DNA of 61,787 nucleotides, taken from a virus. The notes under the pieces were generated by a model. The model was not told the origin of the DNA. It saw only the letters and a program-made list of their open reading frames with translations, and did not search any database. Positions 43,385 to 53,774 of the stretch are shown here, one piece after another; position 1 is the stretch's first letter; each line of letters begins with the position of its first letter. Where the stretch lies: the IMG/VR virus record IMGVR_UViG_3300043774_000333, positions 1 to 61,787 of that record, one strand, 5' to 3'. Made by a program: the position numbers and the translations under genes.

Positions 43385-46300
43385 ATGGCACTGAATTTAA
43401 ACGTCTCACCGTATTATGATGATACTACAGATCCATTGACTGGTGCGATCGTAAAGAACTACAATAGAATTCTGTTTAGACCAGGATATGCTGTTCAAGC
43501 AAGAGAACTGACTTCCCTACAGTCTATTCTGCAAGATCAGGTCGGTAAATTCGGAAACCATATTTTTAAGAATGGTTCGGTCGTCCAAGGTTGTGAATTC
43601 AAACTGGATTCTCAAAGAGCATTCGTTAAGATCCTTGATGCTGGAGTGGTCAATGACGAATTAGCAAACTATGTTGGTGATACTGTAACTGGTGCAACAT
43701 CAGGAATCACTGCAGTAATTCTAGATACAGCAACTGGCACTCAAGCAGAATCTCCTGACTTGAAAACACTATATCTTCGCTATACAAGTGGTGATGGATC
43801 TACAACAGCGGTTCACTTCACAGGGGGCGAAACTCTTAATGTAACTTCTACAACTGCAGGAAGAAACGGTGATACATTTGTTGTCGATACCACATATGAT
43901 GAAGCAGAACCAACAAACAGTTACTGGGGTCTTGCTTCTGCGTTGACTGTTGATGATGGTATTGTGTATATTGATGGTAAATTCGTCAACCACGAAACAC
44001 AAACAATCATACTTTCTAAGTATTCTAACCTACCATCTGTAAAGGTTGGATTCCAGATCGTAGAAAGCACTGTTTCGCCTGAAGATGATAACACTCTTCA
44101 AGATCCTGCTGAAGGATCCTTCAACTTTGCTGCTCCTGGTGCCGACAGATACCAAGTTACAACCACTCTTGTTGCATATGAATCAACTGACACAATTCCT
44201 CCCACGTTTAACCAATTGGTTGAAATCATAAGTGGAGAAGTCCAACGAGTTTATACTACAAATATTTATGGCGAACTCGGCAAGAACATGGCGAGACGCA
44301 CATATGATGAGTCGGGTAACTATGCAGTAAGACAATTCCCTGTTCTGATTAAAGAGCATCTTAATGTTGATGGTAACAATGGTTTGAAAGAACTAAACAC
44401 TGTCGATCCAGCACGTGGTGGCAGTAAAGATCTTCTTGCTATCGGTCTTGAAGCAGGTAAGGCATATGTTCGTGGGTATGAGCATGAAACATTCCAAACA
44501 GAATACGTTGTTGTTCCAAAGGGACTGACAACAGTCAATCAACAAGAAATTCCAATTAGTACTGCGTATGGTAACTATATTCTCGTAGATGAATTCTGCG
44601 GAATGTGGGATTTAAACACTGGCGATACAGTCAGTCTTCGCAGTACAGCAGCAGGAGCAATCACTGCAACAACATTTTCTGCTACTGCAGCAGCAGGATC
44701 CCAAGTTGGTACTGCTCGTATAAAACAGATTGTTTATGAATCGGGAACAGTTGGAACTGCTGCGGCAGAATATCGCCTATATCTCTATGACATTGCAATG
44801 TCAAGTGGAGATTTTAAAGATGTTCGTGGTATCTTCTATAACGATACTGCTGATGGTCATGCCGATATTGTTCTCGTAGGTGGCAATGCTGTTCTACAAG
44901 AAACAAGTTTCAACAAATCTCTATTTAGAATTCCTGCTCGAGCAACGAAAACGATTGCTCCCAGTACAGGTGCCGATAACTCATTCATCTATACTAAAGA
45001 ATTCGACGGTGAATTGAGCATTGGTGGCGGAGTTACGATTACACTAAGCGGTGATGAAACTTTCCCATATGATTCGTTTACTTCTACGATCATCAATAAT
45101 AACTTTACCATGATCATGAAGGAAGCAGCAACAATAAACTCGACTTCAAGACCGATTGGTTCTAATATTAATCTTACGGGTGCGGCGTTCACAAAGAACT
45201 CTGCGCAATCGATTACTATTAATCTGGCAGGAGATCTTGCTGCAGCGCCAAAACAGGTTAAACTTTATGTGAATGTTCAGACTGCTAATGCGCAACCTAT
45301 CTTAAAGGTTCTTCGTGAAGATCGTTACGCAATTATCAATACGAATACTCACCCATCAACAAATACTGGTACGTATTCACTGGGTCTGTCGGATGTATAT
45401 CAAATTAAAAACATCTTTATTGGTGCCAACACTGATTCTGATTCTGCGGTAGTTGCTGCTGGTGTAGACATTGCTTCTTCGTTTACTCTCGATAATGGTC
45501 AACGTGATAATGAATATCGCAATGCCAAAATTATCAAGAAACCCAGTGCACCATCACTTACGAATAAGAAGTTAGTAATTAAACTTGATTACTTTACTCA
45601 CGATGGTGCTTCTGCGGGCGGTACTTTCTTTGTTGTCGATTCGTATCCGATTGATAACACTGGCGCAACTGCAGGAAAAATTAAGACGCAGGATATTCCA
45701 ATTTATAGATCGCCACTAACAGGCGAATCATTTGACCTACGCGATACTTTAGATTTCCGTGTTCGTTATGCAGATTCTGCAGCAAATTCTACTACTGTGG
45801 GATCTGCAACAACTAATCCTACTGAGAGCACGACCTTAACTGCACCTTCTGTGGGTATCACAAATCCAGTTCCAACAGAACAGTTTATTACTGATTTAGA
45901 GTATTATCTCGGAAGAACAGATCGACTGATCATTGACTCCGAAGGTGTATTCAGTACGATATATGGTACACCATCACTGACTCCTGGAATTCCTGCTGAA
46001 CCTGACAATTCAATGTCACTAGCAATCATAACAATTCCACCATATCCATCGCTTGCTCCTAATGTTGCGAAGAGCGTAAATCGTCCAGATTATGGTGTCA
46101 CATTCCGCACCATTGATAATCGTCGTTATACTATGCGCGACATCGGTGTTCTAGAACAACGCATAAATCGTCTTGAATATTATACATCGTTGACGCTATT
46201 AGAAAAAGCGGCTAGTGACTTGTCTATACCAGATGGTTCTGGTCTTGATCGATTTAAAAATGGTATCCTAGTTGATGCATTTACTGGACATAACATCGGT

Positions 46301-49300
46301 AATGTGTTTGATAGTGCATATCATATCTCAATTGATCCAGTGAAGAAAGAACTGCGTCCTTTCTTCTATCTTGAAAATATTGATCTGGCGTTTGATTATA
46401 CTAACTCAACAAACGTATATAAGACGGGTGACTTGATCACCCTCCCGTATGCCAATGTCATGATGACAGAAAATACATCGGCCTCTAAACCAAGAAATTG
46501 TGTCGGGGAGTTACTCTTTAACTACATCGGAAATATGGAACTAGATCCACCAGTTGATAACTGGACGGATACCTCACTGCAACCAGATGTAAGCGTAAAC
46601 TTCGACGGAAATTATGATGCTTGGGAAAACATGGCAGATGCATGGGGAACTCAGTATGGTAATTGGCAAGATGTAGTAACTGGAAGAACTGCCACAGGAC
46701 AATCTTCGCAAACTGTCTCTGGTAATACACAAATACGTGGCGATACACTATTCCAAGAACAAACACAAGTTATAACTACTACCACTGAACAGCGCCAAAC
46801 TCGCCAAGGTGTTTCTCTTTCAGTAACTCCTGAAACACAAAGTCAGAGAATTGGTGCTCGCGTAACGGACACTTCTATTATCCCGTTCATGCGTTCGGTT
46901 GTCGTAACGTTTATCGCGAAAAGAATGAAACCAAATACAAGAGTATTCCCATTCTTTGATGGTATCGGTGTCGCGACACATTGCAGACCTCTGAGTTTTG
47001 ATCCAAATACGGATATAACACCTACAGATCCCGCAGCATATTCATCGTATATCGATGGTGCTTATGGTGATCCATTAATTACAAATGCTCAAGGTATTTG
47101 CGTAGGACAATTTAGAATTCCAGCAGCGACATTCCGTACTGGTGATAAGAATTTCCGCCTCTGTGATGATCAATTTAATCGTGATGCATTCATAACAACT
47201 GCGTCAATGCAAACATGGTCAGCAAATGGATTGTCACAATCTGTTCAAGACACAGTTGTATCAACTCGAGTTGCTAATGTAACTGTTAATAACGTCTCCG
47301 ATTCAAGATCAATATTTGAAACATCTACTACTGAAAATAGATTAGAAGATAGAAATGTTGGTGTTGTCCAACCAACAGTAAATAATACATTTACGACGGT
47401 TAATAACATAACAAATATTGATAATACTGTTATCACGACTACAACAATTAACGGGGATCCTCTACCAGCGATTTCTCAAGATCCTCCTGTTATTACACCA
47501 ACTCCACCACCAACACCAACCGCACCTGTCGTGCCCGTTGCCGAAACTCCAACTCCAAATCCTTGCGAACCAGTAACAACTTGTACGCCTGCACAAGAAA
47601 TTCAAATTGGCGGTTTCGGTGGTTTCGGTGGTCTCGTTTTTGGAAGTTTTGAAACAATATCACTTCCTGAAATTTGTAACACAGTAAGTCCTTGCGCACC
47701 ACAATTTCAAGGAAGAGATCCTATCGCGCAGACCTTCTACGTCGAAGGTATGCCATTCGGTTGTTATGTTACCAACCTTGATGTATATTTCAGAACCAAA
47801 TCATCTAGTGCACCAATTACTCTCCAGTTAAGAGAAGTGGTAAACGGGTATCCTGGCAATAGAGTTATTCCGTTTGGTGAAGTCACACTAAATCCTGGTG
47901 ATGTTGGGGTTAGTGAAACTGCTGCAACGGCAACAACCTTCACATTCCCATCACCAGTATATCTGCAAAACAACACAGAATACTGTTTTGTTCTTCTTCC
48001 TGCGGGTAATAACCCAGATTATAATATTTGGGTTTCTGAATTGGGCGAAAACGAACTCGGTTCAGAGAATAGAATTTCTGAGCAACCTCATGTTGGTGTC
48101 CTATTCACATCCGCCAATGATAGATCATGGACAGCACAGCAAGCAGAAGATATTAAGTTTACTTTACGTCGTGCAAACTTTGCAATCAATACAGTTGGTT
48201 CGCTTGTGATGAAAAACATGGACGTCGACTTCCTGAAATTCGATTCGTTTACGAACGGCAATTTTGCGGCAGGTGATACAATCCACGGATTCTCCTTCAA
48301 TATTACAAATGCGGGTACTGGTTATACGAATGGAACTATTACACATACTCTTTCAGGTGGTGGTGCTACTACAAATGCAACTGTTGCGGTAACAATAGCA
48401 GGCGGATCAGTAACAAATGTTGCAGTTATAGATCCAGGAGCGGGATACAATACAACGACTGGAACTCTGGCAGCGACTGTTGCTGTTTCTGGAACTGCTG
48501 GTCAGTTTACTTGCGGCGCATCGTCACTATCTGTTGGTGATACTGTAACAATTACTGGCACACGTGCAGGCACAGGCACCATTACTGGATACGCATCAGG
48601 AACTATCTACAAAGTTTCGGCGGTAACTGGTACCTCGCCAAATGTTACTGGATTCACTCTTCAAACTTCTGGAGGGGCAGCAATTGTAACTACTGCTGGT
48701 ACGTTGACAGGTCTGACATATACGACTGCAACTAATCCAACACTAACCATCTCAAGTGGCAGTGGTTCTGCTGCAGCAGTAGCAGTAACGTTGAATATAG
48801 GATTTGTTAAACAATATGATTCTCTATACAATGTAGGTAAGATTCTAGTAAATCGGGGGGCATTCACTGCTGCTGATATTATTGGTAACGGTACATCTTA
48901 TGCTGAAATCACAGAAATCGAAAATAAGCAACTCAATGTCCTCGAAACCAATATTGGTTCTATTGATCATACTCCTGCAACAATTTCTTGGTCGGTCGCA
49001 CCAACTGCAACTGGCGCAATTGCGGGCGGAACTACGTTCGAGGGAATCAATTTCGGACAGGAGCATGAGTTATCATATGAAGCACAAATCTATTCTTACT
49101 CAAATGAACAGGCAGATTTGGGTGGGGATAAATCTCTGACAGTTAGAGCAGGTATGATGACACAAACATCAACTGTTTCACCTGTAATTGATACTAGAAA
49201 ATGTTCTATAATCGCAATTGCCAATGATGTAAATAATCTTACTACTACTGAAACTGGAAACAACGGTTCCGCTGCTTCTAAGTATATCTCTCGTAGAGTT

Positions 49301-49669
49301 GTTCTTGATGACGGACAAGATGCAGAAGATCTAAAGGTATATTTGAGCAATCAGATTCCTGTTGGTTGTGATGTTAAGGTATATGGTAAATTCCAAGAAG
49401 CAACAGATCCCTCAAACTTTGATGATCTTGCTTGGATTGAATTGGAGACAGTAAATCTACCTCTTAACACCACGGCGAAATCTGGTTATGTTGAATATCA
49501 GTATGTCATACCCACCGCAAATAAAAATGCGGGAGTTCTTGAATACACAGTAGGAAGTGTTACTTACAGCGGATATAAAAGTTTCGCAGTAAAGGTCATT
49601 CCTCTATCAACAAATAGTTCTGTCATTCCTCGCGTGAGAGAACTCAGAGCGATTGCATTACAGGTATAA
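43385..49669 (+). CDS. Giant DUF4815-type baseplate/fibre protein
   Basis: 2094 residues, the largest gene here. The N-terminus (NVSPYYDDTTDPLTGAIVKNYNRILFRPGYAVQARELTSLQSILQDQVGKFGNHIFKNGSVVQG) fits the DUF4815 family of large phage structural proteins. A Pro/Thr linker is near 1366-1398. About 1435-1600 is a YPGNRV-type beta domain. A GSGY repeat and a full AGQFTC module lie at about 1635-1785. The C-terminus is beta-rich. Position after gp8 suggests a gp10-like wedge or fibre-attachment role; that is inference. Confidence 0.75.
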   Translation: MALNLNVSPYYDDTTDPLTGAIVKNYNRILFRPGYAVQARELTSLQSILQDQVGKFGNHIFKNGSVVQGCEFKLDSQRAFVKILDAGVVNDELANYVGDTVTGATSGITAVILDTATGTQAESPDLKTLYLRYTSGDGSTTAVHFTGGETLNVTSTTAGRNGDTFVVDTTYDEAEPTNSYWGLASALTVDDGIVYIDGKFVNHETQTIILSKYSNLPSVKVGFQIVESTVSPEDDNTLQDPAEGSFNFAAPGADRYQVTTTLVAYESTDTIPPTFNQLVEIISGEVQRVYTTNIYGELGKNMARRTYDESGNYAVRQFPVLIKEHLNVDGNNGLKELNTVDPARGGSKDLLAIGLEAGKAYVRGYEHETFQTEYVVVPKGLTTVNQQEIPISTAYGNYILVDEFCGMWDLNTGDTVSLRSTAAGAITATTFSATAAAGSQVGTARIKQIVYESGTVGTAAAEYRLYLYDIAMSSGDFKDVRGIFYNDTADGHADIVLVGGNAVLQETSFNKSLFRIPARATKTIAPSTGADNSFIYTKEFDGELSIGGGVTITLSGDETFPYDSFTSTIINNNFTMIMKEAATINSTSRPIGSNINLTGAAFTKNSAQSITINLAGDLAAAPKQVKLYVNVQTANAQPILKVLREDRYAIINTNTHPSTNTGTYSLGLSDVYQIKNIFIGANTDSDSAVVAAGVDIASSFTLDNGQRDNEYRNAKIIKKPSAPSLTNKKLVIKLDYFTHDGASAGGTFFVVDSYPIDNTGATAGKIKTQDIPIYRSPLTGESFDLRDTLDFRVRYADSAANSTTVGSATTNPTESTTLTAPSVGITNPVPTEQFITDLEYYLGRTDRLIIDSEGVFSTIYGTPSLTPGIPAEPDNSMSLAIITIPPYPSLAPNVAKSVNRPDYGVTFRTIDNRRYTMRDIGVLEQRINRLEYYTSLTLLEKAASDLSIPDGSGLDRFKNGILVDAFTGHNIGNVFDSAYHISIDPVKKELRPFFYLENIDLAFDYTNSTNVYKTGDLITLPYANVMMTENTSASKPRNCVGELLFNYIGNMELDPPVDNWTDTSLQPDVSVNFDGNYDAWENMADAWGTQYGNWQDVVTGRTATGQSSQTVSGNTQIRGDTLFQEQTQVITTTTEQRQTRQGVSLSVTPETQSQRIGARVTDTSIIPFMRSVVVTFIAKRMKPNTRVFPFFDGIGVATHCRPLSFDPNTDITPTDPAAYSSYIDGAYGDPLITNAQGICVGQFRIPAATFRTGDKNFRLCDDQFNRDAFITTASMQTWSANGLSQSVQDTVVSTRVANVTVNNVSDSRSIFETSTTENRLEDRNVGVVQPTVNNTFTTVNNITNIDNTVITTTTINGDPLPAISQDPPVITPTPPPTPTAPVVPVAETPTPNPCEPVTTCTPAQEIQIGGFGGFGGLVFGSFETISLPEICNTVSPCAPQFQGRDPIAQTFYVEGMPFGCYVTNLDVYFRTKSSSAPITLQLREVVNGYPGNRVIPFGEVTLNPGDVGVSETAATATTFTFPSPVYLQNNTEYCFVLLPAGNNPDYNIWVSELGENELGSENRISEQPHVGVLFTSANDRSWTAQQAEDIKFTLRRANFAINTVGSLVMKNMDVDFLKFDSFTNGNFAAGDTIHGFSFNITNAGTGYTNGTITHTLSGGGATTNATVAVTIAGGSVTNVAVIDPGAGYNTTTGTLAATVAVSGTAGQFTCGASSLSVGDTVTITGTRAGTGTITGYASGTIYKVSAVTGTSPNVTGFTLQTSGGAAIVTTAGTLTGLTYTTATNPTLTISSGSGSAAAVAVTLNIGFVKQYDSLYNVGKILVNRGAFTAADIIGNGTSYAEITEIENKQLNVLETNIGSIDHTPATISWSVAPTATGAIAGGTTFEGINFGQEHELSYEAQIYSYSNEQADLGGDKSLTVRAGMMTQTSTVSPVIDTRKCSIIAIANDVNNLTTTETGNNGSAASKYISRRVVLDDGQDAEDLKVYLSNQIPVGCDVKVYGKFQEATDPSNFDDLAWIELETVNLPLNTTAKSGYVEYQYVIPTANKNAGVLEYTVGSVTYSGYKSFAVKVIPLSTNSSVIPRVRELRAIALQV
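48463..48728 (+). repeat. AGQFTC module, copy E in another gene
   Basis: The same module as in the gp7-like gene nearly 10 kb upstream. Long identical DNA runs (such as GGAACTGCTGGTCAGTTTAC) are shared although the host proteins are unrelated. Confidence 0.8.
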
Positions 49670-49670
49670 C

Positions 49671-49880
49671 ATGACAAGAATTAAACTAACTGATACAACT
49701 AAGTATGAACGTGATGGTCATTCGAAGGCAATACTTTCGAATGACCTGCCTGCTCTTCAGGCATATAAGTCTCGCAAACAACACATGAAGCAAATCGAAT
49801 CATATGGAGACGATATAAATAATCTTAAGAATGAAATGATTGAGATTAAAAACTTACTAACACAAATACTACAGAAATAA
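49671..49880 (+). CDS. Small coiled-coil protein (69 aa)
   Basis: 69 residues from the ATG just after the previous stop; the frame begins six codons earlier without support. MTRIKLTDTTKYERDGHSKAILSND is followed by a heptad-like helix (DDINNLKNEMIEIKNLLTQILQK). Small proteins of this kind sit after the large structural gene in marine T4-like phages. It may trimerise and link fibres. AGG is near the ATG. Confidence 0.78.
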   Translation: MTRIKLTDTTKYERDGHSKAILSNDLPALQAYKSRKQHMKQIESYGDDINNLKNEMIEIKNLLTQILQK

Positions 49881-49891
49881 GGATATAAAGC

Positions 49892-50374
49892 ATGAGCACA
49901 CTTACCCTTAGATCTGTAAAGGGGACTCCGCTGACAAATACTGAAGTTGATGATAACTTCAGCAATTTGAATACAGATAAGTATGAATCTGGCGCTAGTC
50001 CTTCTTTTGCAGATTTAACACTTACAGGAACCCTAACCAAATCGGTTGCAGGCACAGTTACAGCAGCAGGAACTACCCAAGGTACTGCAACTGCACTGAC
50101 AAAAACCATTAACATGATCACAACAGCAACAGCAAGTCAGGGCGTAAAACTCCCATCTGCTGTAGCAGGATTGACCATAAAGGTTATCAACACCACAGCA
50201 GTTACTATTGTTGTGTATCCAAATACCTCAGATGTTATTGACGGTGGAACTGTCAATGTTGGTGTCAATTTGTCACCATACTCATCTGTTGAATTGGTTG
50301 CGCAGGATGCTGTAGATTGGTATCGTGTAACTAATTTAATTGTTTATGACTCGAGTGGTAACAGGTTAAACTAA
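49892..50374 (+). CDS. Short fibre-like structural protein (160 aa)
   Basis: 160 residues. The start TLTLRSVKGTPLTNTEVDDNFSNLNTDKY is a typical N-terminus of phage tail-fibre proteins, and the remainder is Thr/Ala-rich beta structure ending VEDWYRVTNL-like (AQDAVDWYRVTNLIVYDSSGN). AAGG-type sequence precedes the ATG. The next gene follows after one base, so it belongs to the fibre operon. A structural or adaptor role is inferred. Confidence 0.78.
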   Translation: MSTLTLRSVKGTPLTNTEVDDNFSNLNTDKYESGASPSFADLTLTGTLTKSVAGTVTAAGTTQGTATALTKTINMITTATASQGVKLPSAVAGLTIKVINTTAVTIVVYPNTSDVIDGGTVNVGVNLSPYSSVELVAQDAVDWYRVTNLIVYDSSGNRLN

Positions 50375-50375
50375 A

Positions 50376-52241
50376 ATGAACCCTCTAAAGGTCAAGGCAA
50401 CAGGTTCCCCAATCACTTCTGCAAACATCAGCGGTTTGCAGACCATGACCGATGCAGAGGTAAAAAATTATATTGCCAATGTTATCACAGAAAAGTTTGC
50501 TGCAGTAACAGATGGTACTGGTACTGCTGAAATTAACATTACTACAAACGACAGTGGGTCTGGTACTTCAATCGGAACATTCGTCGATACGACAAGAACC
50601 GAATCTATCGGAACGCATCCTGCTACTGGTGCAGTTACCACGACGACATACACTGCCAAACAGGTTACTGCTGCTGCAGTGGAAAGTATTACTAACAGAC
50701 CATTAGCATGGGATTCTCGTCTAGAAGAAATGGTAGATGGTGACATTGATAGTACAATGGATCTCTGTGTTGAGGCAATGGTTGCCGAATCAACATATAC
50801 TGCTGGGCAATATAAACTCCAAGCAACTGCGCCATCAGGCGGAACTTGGGTTTCGCGGTATACATTAACAGATACAGCGCAAGGCGGAAACACTGTAACA
50901 TATCTGTGGCAGAAAACAGTTGCATCTTCAGCACCAACAGTAGATCTTACGCCACTAAAATTGTTTAATGGCAGTAACTGCAAGCAGATGACTGAAGCAG
51001 AAATCGAACAGATGCTTCCAGTCTTTAGAAATAGAATTATTGAAACAGGTATCGGGACATATAAAATCCAATCAGATGCGCCTAGTGGCGGCACTTGGAT
51101 TCAAACAGGTAACACATTCACAGATACTCGCGAAGAAGTAACACCACAGAACTATGCAGGAAATTACATAGGCAACTTTACTGGTAACTTTACTGGATTC
51201 TACACAGGCAATTTCGGTGGTTTGTTGAATTACACGGGTAATTATACAGGAACATATTCTGGCACCACTAGTTTTTCTGCATACACAGGAGTTTACTCTG
51301 GTACTGCTGCATACTCAAACAATTTTTCTGGACCAACAAACTACAGCGGAGCATTTTCAGGAACTGCACAATACGCAGGAAATTATCTAGGTACAGCTAC
51401 ATATTCGGGCATAATCGAAGATTCTCCTATAGCATATTCTGGAACATACACAAGTAGTTTCGCAGGATCTAGAAACTATGCTGGTACTTATGAAAGCACT
51501 GTTCCTGGAACAAATTACACTGGATTTTATGCAGGTTCTAGAAACTATGCTGGCAACTATGAGGGGAACTTCTTGTCGCCTGAACCGCCCAATTTTATTG
51601 GGTATTATACAGGTCCTGGTCTCAACTATTCTGGATTTTATGATCTACCTATAATTCCAAATAATGAACCAGGTGAAATGTTCGAAGGTTTTTACGCAGG
51701 TCCACCGCAGGCATATGCTGGATTCTATGCAGCACCGAATGTAAATTATACTGGGTTCTTCGCAGGTTCTAGAAACTATGCTGGAAACTATGCAGGATCT
51801 TATGCAGGTCCAGGAATATCTAATTTCTACTCTGGTTCAAGGAACTATGCTGGATCATACGTGGGGTACTTCGAAGGATTCTATGCTGGTCCAGGTGGAC
51901 CGACACCTGGAAATTTCGTAGGTCCAGCAAACTATACTGGATTTTATACAGGTCCAGCAAACTATACTGGATTCTTTACAGGTCCAGGAGGAACCTATAC
52001 TGGATTCTTCACAGGTCCAGCAAACTATACTGGATTTTATTCGATTCCAGGTGGAACTACACCGAATTATACTGGTAATTATACTGGTAGTTATTCTTCG
52101 GGAGGAAATTATACTGGAACTTATTCAGGATCTTACCTAAATAACTTCAGCGGAACATTTTCCGGAAACTATTCAGGGGCAACAATTCAAGCATCCAAAG
52201 AAACAGTTTCAACTGTTAAGTTATGGATAAGGACAGCATAA
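50376..52241 (+). CDS. YxG-repeat fibre-like protein (1)
   Basis: 621 residues. Residues 1-270 are non-repetitive (SGLQTMTDAEVKNYIANVITEKF; TAPSGGTWVSRYTLTD). About 270-600 consists of NYxG/FYxG units such as NYAGNYIGNFTGNFTGFYTG and the recurring GSRNYAGNY and GPANYTGFY. The regular aromatic-x-Gly spacing suggests a repetitive beta structure. The last 20 residues (KETVSTVKLWIRTA) match the end of the next gene, so both probably assemble alike. Likely a tail fibre or decoration. Confidence 0.78.
   Translation: MNPLKVKATGSPITSANISGLQTMTDAEVKNYIANVITEKFAAVTDGTGTAEINITTNDSGSGTSIGTFVDTTRTESIGTHPATGAVTTTTYTAKQVTAAAVESITNRPLAWDSRLEEMVDGDIDSTMDLCVEAMVAESTYTAGQYKLQATAPSGGTWVSRYTLTDTAQGGNTVTYLWQKTVASSAPTVDLTPLKLFNGSNCKQMTEAEIEQMLPVFRNRIIETGIGTYKIQSDAPSGGTWIQTGNTFTDTREEVTPQNYAGNYIGNFTGNFTGFYTGNFGGLLNYTGNYTGTYSGTTSFSAYTGVYSGTAAYSNNFSGPTNYSGAFSGTAQYAGNYLGTATYSGIIEDSPIAYSGTYTSSFAGSRNYAGTYESTVPGTNYTGFYAGSRNYAGNYEGNFLSPEPPNFIGYYTGPGLNYSGFYDLPIIPNNEPGEMFEGFYAGPPQAYAGFYAAPNVNYTGFFAGSRNYAGNYAGSYAGPGISNFYSGSRNYAGSYVGYFEGFYAGPGGPTPGNFVGPANYTGFYTGPANYTGFFTGPGGTYTGFFTGPANYTGFYSIPGGTTPNYTGNYTGSYSSGGNYTGTYSGSYLNNFSGTFSGNYSGATIQASKETVSTVKLWIRTA
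51154..52180 (+). repeat. YxG-repeat region of fibre 1
   Basis: About 1 kb of short, imperfect units encoding aromatic-x-Gly. Several DNA blocks recur, for example GGTCCAGCAAACTATACTGG three times around 51925-52035. Confidence 0.8.
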
Positions 52242-52243
52242 AC

Positions 52244-53704
52244 ATGGTTTTAAGAAATAAATCCTCAGCAACACCTGTTTCTGCCGTAAACTGGCAGGGA
52301 CTACAGCAGATGTCTGTCAATGAGGTGAAAAATTATATTGCACAGACTCTGACAGTTTCTTTTGGCGCGAATGCTGATGGTACTGGTACTGCAGAAATCA
52401 ACATCACAACAAACAACAGTGGATCTGGTACTTCAATCGGAACATTCGTCGACACGGATCGAACAGAAGCAACAGGAACACACCCAGCAACTGGTGATGT
52501 TGATACGGTTACATATACTGCAAAGCAGGTTACTGCTGCAGCGTCAGAAAATATTACTAATCGTCCATTAAAATACGATGCTGGTATCAAAGAACTGACA
52601 GATGAGCAGATTGACACCGAGATTCTGGATTATGCTATCAATGCGATGATCACCGAGACCACCTACACTGCAGGGCAATATAAACTACAACCAACTGCTC
52701 CGTCAGGTGGCACTTGGGTTTCGCGTTATACCCTAACAGATGTTGCCAATGGTGGTAACACTACTACATATCTGTGGCAGAAAACTGCTGCGACTACACT
52801 GTCGGACTCCAACCTAAAGCCACTAAAACTAATCAATACCAAAGATGTCAAGGAAATGTCTTCTGGTGAAATTCTACAGATGCTGCCGAATTTCCGCAAC
52901 AGAATTATTGACAGCGGAATCGGAACATATAAGGTTCAATCATCTGCCCCTGTTTCTGGTGGAACATGGGTCGATCTCGGTAGTGAGTTTGCAGATACTC
53001 GTGAAGAAGTATCACCACAAAACTATCTGGGTAACTTTACAGGTGGTTATGCTGGATCATTCTCTGGATCTAGAAATTATTCTGGAAACTATGAGGGAGC
53101 ATATTCTGGGGCATTCGCAAATAACTTTAGTGGCGGTTATGTTGGACCAGCAAACTATTCTGGGAATTACTCGCAAGGTTTCAGCGGAAATTATATCGGT
53201 CAATATGTCGGCGGTGCTGCATATACTGGAGCATATTCAAGTGCCTTCTCGGGGACATATTCAAGAAACTTCTCGGGGACATATACACGATTCTTCGGTG
53301 GATTCGTTGGCGGTAATTTCGTAGGTAACTATTTGGGTAACTTTACTGGATTTTATACTGGAACATTCAGCGGTAACTATGTCGGTACTGCAGCATATTC
53401 TGGGACATATGGCGGGAACTTTACTGGATTTTATACAGGTCCAGCAACATATTCTGGTCCTTCATACACGGGGACATATACTGGATTCTTCTCTGGTAAC
53501 TACGCAGGAACAGCAACATATACTGGCACTTACACTGGATCCTTTACAGGAAGTTACACAGGGTTCTATGCTGGTTCTAGAAACTATTCGGGCAACTATG
53601 TTGGAAACTTTACTGGATCCTACACTAGCAACTTCTCTGGCGCAACAGTGCTTGAAACCAAAGAAACGGTTTCAACAATAAAACTTTGGGTTCGCACAGC
53701 ATAA
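52244..53704 (+). CDS. YxG-repeat fibre-like protein (2), paralogue
   Basis: 486 residues from the ATG two bases after the previous stop; the frame opens earlier. The N-terminal region (WQGLQQMSVNEVKNYIAQTLTVSF, GTGTAEINITTNNSGSGTSIGTFVD) is closely similar to fibre 1, including long stretches of nearly identical DNA. The repeat region (about 265-470) is shorter and richer in FSGNY units. The end KETVSTIKLWVRTA is shared. A tandem duplication followed by divergence of the repeats is the simplest reading. Confidence 0.78.
   Translation: MVLRNKSSATPVSAVNWQGLQQMSVNEVKNYIAQTLTVSFGANADGTGTAEINITTNNSGSGTSIGTFVDTDRTEATGTHPATGDVDTVTYTAKQVTAAASENITNRPLKYDAGIKELTDEQIDTEILDYAINAMITETTYTAGQYKLQPTAPSGGTWVSRYTLTDVANGGNTTTYLWQKTAATTLSDSNLKPLKLINTKDVKEMSSGEILQMLPNFRNRIIDSGIGTYKVQSSAPVSGGTWVDLGSEFADTREEVSPQNYLGNFTGGYAGSFSGSRNYSGNYEGAYSGAFANNFSGGYVGPANYSGNYSQGFSGNYIGQYVGGAAYTGAYSSAFSGTYSRNFSGTYTRFFGGFVGGNFVGNYLGNFTGFYTGTFSGNYVGTAAYSGTYGGNFTGFYTGPATYSGPSYTGTYTGFFSGNYAGTATYTGTYTGSFTGSYTGFYAGSRNYSGNYVGNFTGSYTSNFSGATVLETKETVSTIKLWVRTA
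53023..53650 (+). repeat. YxG-repeat region of fibre 2
   Basis: About 630 bases of units encoding NYSGNY, FSGTYS, NFTGFYTG and similar. Same periodicity as fibre 1. Confidence 0.78.
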
Positions 53705-53710
53705 AAACCC

Positions 53711-53739
53711 TTGACTTTTGGCATAAAATCGCGTATATA
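53711..53739 (+). promoter_or_regulatory. Sigma70-type promoter after the fibre genes
   Basis: TTGACT (53711-53716), 17 bases, TATATA (53734-53739), preceded by G. A second TATAAT overlaps at 53738-53743 but at 21-base spacing. It opens the accessory block with the 151-aa gene. Confidence 0.65.
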
Positions 53740-53774
53740 TAATAATGAGAGTTTATTTTTTAATGGAGATTTGA

